This document shows, piece by piece, positions 56,777-64,000 of a stretch of 64,000 bases of DNA; position 1 is the first letter of the stretch, and every line of letters begins with the position of its first letter. The position numbers were made by a program, and so were the translations under genes. The notes beneath the pieces were generated by a model. That model was given only the letters and a program-made list of their open reading frames with translations. It was not told where the DNA came from and did no database searches. The DNA comes from Scheffersomyces stipitis CBS 6054 (lineage: Eukaryota; Ascomycota; Pichiomycetes; Serinales; Debaryomycetaceae): NCBI RefSeq assembly GCF_000209165.1, contig NC_009042.1, positions 930,001 to 994,000 of the forward strand, given 5' to 3'.

Positions 56777-57033
56777 TGCGTGGAAGTTGGGAAATAGAGG
56801 TAGCAATTGAAGAATCTAAGGAATAGTAAATAGACTGTAGATAAAGCAACACAATTCTGTTGGTACTCCAGAAAGTGGTTAATACACGGCTAAGTATTTC
56901 AAGTTGAAAGGCAAGAGTGGAGACCGAGGATGAACAGGTGGTAAGTATGAAAGAAAGACATATATTTCGTCCTGTGACTGTTAAAATGCTGATGTATTCT
57001 AGGAGAGTATATTACTTTAGTAAAAGAAGAGTT
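56777..57033. promoter_or_regulatory. Presumed promoter of the coiled-coil gene
   Basis: The 257 bp directly upstream of the coiled-coil gene start codon would hold its promoter. I see no distinct motif. Confidence 0.3.
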
Positions 57034-57237
57034 TTATACATTAAGTGGGAGCCTATACAAAATATGCCTAACTAAAATGTCTCTGCATACTGTCACATCA
57101 GTAGGTGGGAGGTGCATATAATATTTCATTTGATACAAGATAGAGTTAGTATGGCTAGGATATCCATCTCCCCAGTACTTCCGCAATACGTCTATTTCGC
57201 TTCTACCAATCCTCTTTTGCTCCCCTCGTTGAGCCAT
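57034..57237 (-). CDS. Small open frame, doubtful gene
   Basis: 67 codons from a true ATG, MAQRGEQKRIGRSEID..., with mixed composition and no low-complexity bias. No family is recognised, and no splice signals that would extend it were found. It lies in a 1.4-kb gap and may be chance. It is listed because its composition is more protein-like than that of neighbouring frames. Confidence 0.25.
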   Translation of the reverse strand: MAQRGEQKRIGRSEIDVLRKYWGDGYPSHTNSILYQMKYYMHLPPTDVTVCRDILVRHILYRLPLNV

Positions 57238-58163
57238 TTGACTTGAACTAAGCAGCCTTCGGAGTGGTCTCAGCAGAAAATTTCAGCCGAAATTCGAAAT
57301 TCCTCGAGAAGCACAGTTTGAACCCTTCTGGTTCTTCTCGAATCCCGGTTGATTTTCTATACCTTCATTCAAAGATGTGGTCAATTGTTCATATTTATTA
57401 AGGGAGATAGTTGTTAGAGTATAAGTTCTTGCCATAGCTAAAAAGATGTCTAGTAGGTATCCATCCTAATCAAAGAACTTCAATTCCAATAGACAGCCTG
57501 CTGGAATAATTATTCTAAGCTATTTGTACGTCTTGCATTCATTTGGATCTATGAACAACGACTGGATTCTCAACCATTCACACTTCGAAAACAGACCTTT
57601 TTCTGCTGCTCAAAGCTCAAAGAACATTTGAGAGTGGAACTTCGATAAGGGTCTTAGTATCTAAGATGTACAATATATAACAATTTTTAACCTAGAGCTG
57701 AATATCCAGAAATTCTTACCCCTTACTTAATTCTAGATTCGATCAGTTCATGATCGACTCTTATAGGATCGACTCAACCTGACCAATGCTTTAGATTAAA
57801 GCGAAGCTGTCAAACTTACATCTGATCCTGTAGATAGCATCACTTATACGAGCATTAGGCATAGTGCTTTGGCTGCGAATTCTCAAGGACCTTTTTCAGT
57901 ACGCAAACAATATTTTGAAACGAGTCCAGTTTATCAAATTGCCTTCTTCTCAGTTCTATTAACTTTTAACTCATAATGCTATGCTGGGATTATCCATCAA
58001 AAAAAGCAAAAGTATAATGATATCTATGAATATTGAGGAATCATTTATTTCTTCGTAGCATAAGAGGGTTAAACAATGGAACACGTATCCATGAATCAAA
58101 TTTCTAATGTTTAGAACATAGGTCTATATATTGAAGAAATTAGAGAAAGAATTGTAATCTTTC
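57238..58163. other. Intergenic region downstream of the aspartyl protease gene
   Basis: About 0.9 kb, A/T-rich. A GATCGACTC-like repeat appears around 57740-57775. No gene seen. Confidence 0.5.
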
Positions 58164-60053
58164 TTACTCTATCACAGAGATTTGTTCATCTTCAGAATAG
58201 TCTACATCAGCAAGGGAGATAGTCTTATCATCCAAATTGAACACAATGTACGCATGTCTCATAAAGTCAACTCCAAAGGTTCCCTGATCAAAACTTGATG
58301 GAGCAGTAGTCAGGATCTTCAAACCACACTGAACTCCTTCGTCAGTATCTTTAGAAAAGATAAACGTGCTCAAAGGAACCTGGATTTCTTTCTTACCATC
58401 AAAGTTGAAAATCATAGAATTGTTGCTCTCTAACAAATAACACGGAACTTTGTACGCTCCAAAGGTCCAGTCGAATTGAAGATCTTCCCCAGGACCCAAT
58501 ATTGAAAGGATGTCTTGAAAGATATCACTTCTAAACAAAGTAACATCGGAACTAGTGTCGAAATTGTATGGGACTCCGATGGGAACTTCATTTTCGTCTC
58601 TCTTCAAATTCATGACCTGTTCAAGAATTTGTCTCTTCTTATTGTTGGAACTATTTTGCTCTTGACTTAATTGGTTGTACATAGATGTCAAAGTTTGTAT
58701 TAATTGTTGAAGAGTGTTCAACAACTGCAAGGCTGTATTGTAATAGTCAATCCATGCCTCATTACTGGAATTGTTGCTAGAAGCAACAGTACTATCTGTA
58801 TTAGCACTATTGGTTCCAGCCGGCTTGGTATAAGCAACATTTGCACTAGCGGCCCTGGAAGAACTTATTTTGGGACTGGCCAAGGTCTTCGTATAGTACA
58901 CGGTGGTTTTGCTAGTGCTTCCTGTAACGGTATAATAGGAAGTTTCGATGACTTCAGTGTAGTAGGAGACATAAGCAGTAGAAAGAGTAGAAACAACATA
59001 TGTGGCACTTCCAGTAACGGTTTGCCTACCAGTAATAGTTGAGGGAACCAATGTACTGGAAGAACCTACACTGGAAGAACCTTTGGAACTGGGCAAAGTT
59101 ATGGAACTGGATGAAATTCTTGAACCAGAACCTGTTTGGTCAGCTGAAGATTGGCAAGTAGTATCCACTGCACCATAAGTACTAGAAGATGATAATTTAG
59201 TGCTTGATAGTTCCAAGGAGGAAAGTTTCGTGGGAGAGATCAATTTTGAAGAGCTTGAACTTGGACCTGGACCCTCAGAACAGGAGCCATTGATGCAGAT
59301 TTTGACTGAAGTTAGGTTTATTTGCAAATCATTGTAGTCACCGTTCTCAGGAACAATATCAAAAGATACTAAATCTCCCTTGTATTTTGCATGGTCAATT
59401 CCCCCAAACAAAATAGAACCAGCATCAGCAGCATCATCAGTGACATATAAGGAATAAGCAGACTTTTTGACATAACCACGTTGTTTCATCAAAGTGGGTA
59501 TATTCGCATATTTCACAGTTGCAGCTTCTTTGTTCTCAAAGGAAAGACCCAAAGTACCAATAACAGAGCCTGATTGATTGGCTACAGCAAATGTTGCATT
59601 CTCCAATACCAATCCGTTTCCAAAATCAATGGTGTCCTGTCCATAAATATTGTGGTAATCTGCTTGATCATCCACTAGCTGGTAATTGAACGCAGTATTA
59701 TTAGTTTGCCAAGTCGACGACCCATCAATGCTGAAGGTTCCATATTGGGCACATGCGTCATTATAGCATGCCAAAGAATCTGGACTAAGAACCCATAAAT
59801 CCGATAGGTTAGTGTCTAGTTCTACTGCAATTGGTACCGGAGGAGTACCAACAGTGATATTAACAACATAATAACCCCCAGAAGTTTTATCTAATTCAAC
59901 AATATTATTCGTCGCTTCCCTGGGTGCTAATGTACTGAGACTTTTTGCAATCTCCCGAGCACCCTTCTTGATTTGAACAGGAAGCTTTACAAAGCCTTCT
60001 GCAATCACCAACTGTAGCCATGCGAGCAACGCGACAGAAAGAAAAACCTTCAT
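58164..60053 (-). CDS. Secreted aspartyl protease-like protein with variant active site
   Basis: 629 residues. The first ~18 form a signal peptide (MKVFLSVALLAWLQLVIA), and a short basic propeptide follows. The pepsin-type N-lobe starts near GGYYVVNITVGTPPVPIAVELD. The first catalytic motif reads DTNLSDLWV (Asp80) where the family has DTGSSDLWV. The second is FDTSSDVTLF (Asp499) where it has DTG or DSG. So both Asp are kept, but the Gly after each is lost. About 225 Ser/Thr/Asn-rich residues (262-485) are inserted just before the second motif, ending in KR pairs at 473-474 and 484-485 that Kex2 could cut, as in two-chain yapsins. There is no clear GPI-anchor signal at the C-terminus. Activity is uncertain. 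Confidence 0.85.
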   Translation of the reverse strand: MKVFLSVALLAWLQLVIAEGFVKLPVQIKKGAREIAKSLSTLAPREATNNIVELDKTSGGYYVVNITVGTPPVPIAVELDTNLSDLWVLSPDSLACYNDACAQYGTFSIDGSSTWQTNNTAFNYQLVDDQADYHNIYGQDTIDFGNGLVLENATFAVANQSGSVIGTLGLSFENKEAATVKYANIPTLMKQRGYVKKSAYSLYVTDDAADAGSILFGGIDHAKYKGDLVSFDIVPENGDYNDLQINLTSVKICINGSCSEGPGPSSSSSKLISPTKLSSLELSSTKLSSSSTYGAVDTTCQSSADQTGSGSRISSSSITLPSSKGSSSVGSSSTLVPSTITGRQTVTGSATYVVSTLSTAYVSYYTEVIETSYYTVTGSTSKTTVYYTKTLASPKISSSRAASANVAYTKPAGTNSANTDSTVASSNNSSNEAWIDYYNTALQLLNTLQQLIQTLTSMYNQLSQEQNSSNNKKRQILEQVMNLKRDENEVPIGVPYNFDTSSDVTLFRSDIFQDILSILGPGEDLQFDWTFGAYKVPCYLLESNNSMIFNFDGKKEIQVPLSTFIFSKDTDEGVQCGLKILTTAPSSFDQGTFGVDFMRHAYIVFNLDDKTISLADVDYSEDEQISVIE

Positions 60054-61756
60054 AATTCAATTGTCAATACTTAGTCCAATAAAATTTTAAGCTGCACTGC
60101 AATTTGTCTCTTCTTTATATCCTTATTAATTGTCCAGCCAAGTTCAAATGCTAAGGGTTCAAATTGCTGCAGCATGCGAACTCTCGTGTAGCAAAATGTT
60201 TGTGAGGCGTGCTGCCATTAGAAAGTTTATTAAATACTCACCTCAACACCACCTTCCAAAGATATATTAATTGCATGATATTTACAAGATAAGGCGAGAA
60301 CATAAATGACAGCCAGACTTTGTTACAGAAATGTTTTTCTACGAGTTCTGTATTCTAAAAAAGAAATTGCAAGTACTCTATTAACGGATTACAATACCTG
60401 AGAACCACTCATAATGCGGGAAAAGTTTGACACATTATGCACAGAAGATGAAGTCTGAGTGTTGCACTTTTTAGTTGCAATCAGACTACTATATTTGAGG
60501 GTAATTAAGGGGTCACAATGAGGCATCGCCCACGAAATTATGGGTGCCTCTCACATACATATTTGAAGGCAGCTATTGATCAACACGATTCTATAAACCG
60601 AGAAGGTAATCAAATGAACTAACATGGAATATTCCCGTGGTGTGGTTAATAAAGTTGGAGTTATTTTGAAAATTCCATTGAGAGTCAAAAAAATAAACTG
60701 TACCTGCATTACAAATTAGCCAACCTTAGACCACTTCAGAATGCAAACGAGTCCCCTGATAATTAGAAACTGAAAGAATACAGAGATACGAACATAATAA
60801 TAATCGAAAATGAGTCCAACAATAACACAAAAGAAAATACTTAATTGTTAAGTGAACTATATCCTCTGTCCTTTGATTTTTCGGGATAAGAATCAGACAT
60901 TTTTAGACAAGAGAATATCTCATGTCATAATAATTTTCTGGAGTCGTGGCTAGTTGCACATCATACAAGGCATTTGATGACCTCTGACACAATTAAATAC
61001 AGCAATCCGACATTAATTGGGAAGTTGACTATTTGAAGAGCGTAGTTTGAAGAGTTCTGTTAGAGAGAATAATGACCAGTTTTGCATCCTCACAAAACCA
61101 GTAATCTCATCAATGGGGCTCAATTGTGTTCAAACTAGTACGAGTTTTTGCAGTCTATTTCACGTTCACAATAGTTTAAACACACCATGGTTCTTCTATG
61201 ACTAGGTCCCCATATCTTACTCATGCTTGAATGCTCCATACTTACTGTATAACAGTTCCTGCACCTCAGCCAATTGCTAAAGATACACTCCAAGATTTAC
61301 AGACACACTCAACGCCGGGTAACCTTCTTAACACGTCTCACACAGTACAACCAAATCTGTACAGCCAAATTCTGGCTTTTTCAGACGTTGTCAGCACTCC
61401 GCTAGGAACACAAGCATTCGTTGTCTATCTTGATACCTGGATTAAAACGTGATTGTGTTGTAGCAAACAGAGTACACATCACACGGTAATCCAACTCCAT
61501 AAGAATCTAACTCCACAACAACCTTGGAATTCTAGATTTTTGATTGAGATCAAATTAGTTTAGGATTAGTTCAGTCGTTTAGGATTCTTCTAGACTTCAT
61601 TTGATTATTCACTTGATCAACATCTGTTGGACTTCGTCTATCGCATTCTATAGTCACTATTGACATCGACTCCTTGTTGTTGGTATAGTTATTCTAGAAT
61701 TGTTGATACCTTTGACTTTTCAATTTCCATAACAATATCATTTTTCACTGTTCAAC
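60054..61756. other. Divergent intergenic region between the protease gene and SEC13
   Basis: 1.7 kb, promoter of both genes. A/T-rich with no clear repeats. Short frames at 61231-61452 and 61660-61866 show no family resemblance. No gene seen. Confidence 0.55.
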
Positions 61757-62665
61757 ATGGTCACTATTGGCAATGCCCACAACGACTTGATCCACGACGC
61801 CGTCTTGGACTACTATGGCAAGAGATTGGCCACATGCTCGTCAGACAAGTCGATCAACATTTTTGACATCGACGGTACTGAAAGCTACAAGCTTGTATCT
61901 ACTTTAACTGGCCATGACGGTCCCGTATGGCAAGTGTCGTGGGCCCATCCGAAGTTTGGCTCTATTTTAGCCTCATGCTCTTTCGACGGTAAGGCGCTTA
62001 TCTGGAAGGAACAGCCCGAAACTCAACAATGGTCCATTATTGCCGAACATAGTGTTCACCAGGCTAGTGTCAACTCCGTCAGCTGGGCACCTCACGAATT
62101 GGGAGCAGTTTTGTTGTGTGCTTCTTCTGACGGTAAAGTCTCTGTAGTTGACTTTAACGATGATGGCACGACTTCTCACGTCGTTTTTGATGCCCATGCC
62201 ATTGGTGCCAACTCGGCACTGTGGGCTCCTCTCTCGTCGACTCCATCTCCCAACCAAAAGGACGCTGCGTCTTTGAAACAACAGCGTAGATTCGTCACGT
62301 GCGGCTCTGACAACTTGGCTAAGATCTGGAAGTATGACGCTGCAAACAACACTTACGTCGAAGAAGCACGTCTTGAGGGCCATACCGACTGGGTTCGTGA
62401 TGTTGCCTGGTCTCCTTCGATGTTGGTCCGCACTTATATAGCCACTGCATCGCAGGATAGAACTGTCTTGATCTGGACGCAGGACAAAGCTGGAAAGTGG
62501 CAGAAACAGCTCTTGACCGAGGATAAGTTCCCTGATGTGTGTTGGAGATGCTCATGGTCGTTATCGGGTAACATTTTGGCTGTATCTGGTGGAGACAACA
62601 AGGTCAGCTTGTGGAAGGAAAACCTCCAAGGCAAATGGGAGTCTGCTGGTGAAGTGGTTCAGTAG
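61757..62665 (+). CDS. SEC13: COPII coat / nuclear pore protein Sec13
   Basis: 302 residues against 297 in S. cerevisiae. Six WD40-type blades span nearly the whole protein: [75 protein letters not shown] and [18 protein letters not shown]. Sec13 pairs with Sec31 as the outer COPII cage and with Nup145C in nuclear pores. The codon at 62219-62221 is CTG, in NSA-(CTG)-WAP; the family has Ser there, so CTG reads Ser. No intron. Confidence 0.98.
   Translation: MVTIGNAHNDLIHDAVLDYYGKRLATCSSDKSINIFDIDGTESYKLVSTLTGHDGPVWQVSWAHPKFGSILASCSFDGKALIWKEQPETQQWSIIAEHSVHQASVNSVSWAPHELGAVLLCASSDGKVSVVDFNDDGTTSHVVFDAHAIGANSALWAPLSSTPSPNQKDAASLKQQRRFVTCGSDNLAKIWKYDAANNTYVEEARLEGHTDWVRDVAWSPSMLVRTYIATASQDRTVLIWTQDKAGKWQKQLLTEDKFPDVCWRCSWSLSGNILAVSGGDNKVSLWKENLQGKWESAGEVVQ
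62219..62221 (+). other. CTG codon at a conserved Ser (SEC13)
   Basis: In frame with SEC13. Yeast Sec13 reads NSASWAP and human reads AVSWAP, so the residue is Ser, not Leu. This supports the CUG-to-Ser code. Confidence 0.8.
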
Positions 62666-62965
62666 AAATTGTTTGAGAACCAAAATGTTTCATTTCTCAT
62701 CAGAAGGGCAATCGTTGTATTCAATAGGTTCTAGAAATTTATTTTCTTGACAAAAAAGTTTGACAAGCCAATAGGTATGAAAATTGATATTTGTCATGTC
62801 GTCATGGAGTTGAGTCCTATCATTTTGTCATGGTCGTTTCAAGAATTTGCACTTCTTATCTACTTTGTCTACTGTATCCTCCTGATATCTATTACTCTAA
62901 TTTTGTACATTATATACATAAGCATCCTAGAAGAATCTTTACTTTAAGTGTAGTCTGTCTTACTT
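62666..62965. other. Convergent gap between SEC13 and PNP1
   Basis: 300 bp between two stop codons; it would hold the 3' UTRs of both genes. The open frames inside it have no known relatives. Confidence 0.6.
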
Positions 62966-63886
62966 CTACAACTCGTTGATAGTAGCTTCGATAATCTTCT
63001 GAACATCCTTAGAAGCTTCATTGGCAGCTTGCAAAACCTCATCATGACTGGCCATGCCTTCGTCCAAAGGTTTGGGGTTTTCGTCAAAAACACTAGGAGG
63101 TTTATCACCAACACCAGCATTAGTGATCAACGATAAGGCCAACACTTTCAAGCCACTATGACGAGCTACAATTACTTCGGGAACAGTGGACATACCTACC
63201 GCATCACCACCCAAGCTGCGGATCATTCTGACTTCAGCTCTGCTTTCAAAAGTAGGGCCCGAGGCGAAGAAGTAAGTACCCTCATGAATGTTTCTGGTAA
63301 TGCCCAAATCCTTGTGGGCCTTAGTGTAGAACAATTTTCTCAAGTCGTAGTCGTAGGCATCCGAAAGAGGCTGGAATCTGGGTCCAAAGTCTGCCAAGTT
63401 GGGACCTCTCAATGCGTGCCAGCCTGCCAAACCTGGAAAGTTGATATGGTCTTCAATGAGCATAAGGTCACCAGGTACAAACTTGGCATTGACTCCTCCT
63501 GCAGCATTGGTCACTACAACAGTGGAAACGTCCAACTTCTTTGCCAAACGGATAGGGAATGTTGTTTCCTGGAAGGTATATCCCTCATAGAAATGTAAAC
63601 GGCCGACCATACACATTACTGGAACTTTGTTGACACCAATAAGCCCGAATACCAACTTTCCAGCATGGCCAGGAACAGTAGAGGTCTTGAATCCGGGAAT
63701 GTCTGAGTACGAGATCTCGATCTTAGATTCTGAATGCAAGACATCGACAATGCCTCCTAAACCAGAGCCACAGATAATCATCACTCTAGGCTTGGATAAG
63801 GCTGAATCGGAAGACAAGAGTTTTTGGACTTTAGAGGTTGCCTTGTCTAACAAGTCGAGGTATTCCTGAGGTGGAAGATCAGACAT
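62966..63886 (-). CDS. PNP1: Purine nucleoside phosphorylase
   Basis: 306 residues against 311 in S. cerevisiae. Trimeric-type PNP signatures are present: CGSGLGGIV (phosphate site, about 39-47), GRLHFYEGY (about 96-104), the substrate-binding stretch TFESRAEVRMIRSLG, GMSTVPEVIVARHSGL and LITNAG. The enzyme cleaves inosine and guanosine (also nicotinamide riboside) to base and ribose-1-phosphate in purine salvage. It is cytosolic. The start MSDLPPQEYLDLL is natural. Only 114 bp of promoter lies in the window. Confidence 0.97.
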   Translation of the reverse strand: MSDLPPQEYLDLLDKATSKVQKLLSSDSALSKPRVMIICGSGLGGIVDVLHSESKIEISYSDIPGFKTSTVPGHAGKLVFGLIGVNKVPVMCMVGRLHFYEGYTFQETTFPIRLAKKLDVSTVVVTNAAGGVNAKFVPGDLMLIEDHINFPGLAGWHALRGPNLADFGPRFQPLSDAYDYDLRKLFYTKAHKDLGITRNIHEGTYFFASGPTFESRAEVRMIRSLGGDAVGMSTVPEVIVARHSGLKVLALSLITNAGVGDKPPSVFDENPKPLDEGMASHDEVLQAANEASKDVQKIIEATINEL

Positions 63887-64000
63887 GTTGGTGCTTATGA
63901 ATATGATTGTGAAGGTGTATGGAATACGAGAACGTTTATGTTATGAATATCTTAACTTCTATATGATCTTCTATATGAATATGCAATTAATATGAAAAAC
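63887..64000. promoter_or_regulatory. Partial PNP1 promoter at the right edge
   Basis: 114 bp upstream of PNP1, A/T-rich, cut by the window end. No motif recognised. Confidence 0.4.

Noticed and set aside
25199..63886. Nucleobase-metabolism gene cluster (FCY2-like, FUR4/DAL4-like, PNP1)
   Set aside because: The three genes are 12-25 kb apart with many unrelated genes between them.

Overview
The window is nuclear DNA from a budding yeast of the CUG-Ser (CTG) clade. Gene order, codon style and protein families fit a Scheffersomyces/Candida-type ascomycete, but the species is inferred. Two in-window observations support the clade. In SEC13 an in-frame CTG (62219-62221) falls where Ser is conserved just before Trp in Sec13 proteins. 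In the LINE reverse transcriptase a CTG (5305-5307 and its copy at 3204-3206) falls on the Ser of the conserved QGxPxSP motif. Every CTG codon is therefore best read as Ser. Three spliceosomal introns with yeast-type signals (TACTAAC branch points) interrupt YSY6, a BCAS3-like gene and VTI1.

Bases 1 to about 10050 are a head-to-tail array of LINE (non-LTR) retrotransposons on the minus strand. From right to left there are: an apparently intact element (A) with ORF1 (CCHC zinc knuckle) and ORF2 (APE-type endonuclease plus reverse transcriptase); a 5'-truncated copy (B); an 83-bp 3'-end fragment; and the ORF1 start of a different, diverged LINE (C) running off the left edge. Each unit is bounded by the same oligo(A)-ATGGCCGA sequence. 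This looks like repeated insertion of one LINE family into the ORF1 start of another, each event regenerating its target. The array ends about 80 bp upstream of an initiator tRNA-Met gene.

From 10.1 to 64 kb lie ordinary single-copy yeast genes. They are: secretory-pathway genes (YSY6, the Qb-SNARE VTI1, the TRAPP subunit BET5, the COPII coat gene SEC13); mitochondrial genes (ferredoxin YAH1, CLD1-like lipase); transcription genes (SAGA subunit HFI1/ADA1, STB2/STB6-like); a CIK1/VIK1-like kinesin-associated protein; membrane transporters (FCY2-like, FUR4/DAL4-like, an amino-acid permease, an ATR1-like MFS exporter, an SNG1-like protein); enzymes (GH63-like glycosidase, GRE2-like reductase, purine nucleoside phosphorylase PNP1); a variant aspartyl protease; and several unassigned proteins, including an F-box-like/LRR protein and a small acidic protein with a zinc-finger-like motif.

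There is no operon-like organisation. Some convergent pairs are tight: HFI1 and the CIK1-like gene have stops 81 bp apart, and the STB6-like gene and its neighbour 144 bp apart. Long intergenic stretches of 1.2-2.3 kb carry short tandem repeats and candidate transcription-factor sites but no convincing genes. The FCY2-like permease, FUR4/DAL4-like permease and PNP1 all concern nucleobases, but they are scattered and nothing suggests a cluster.
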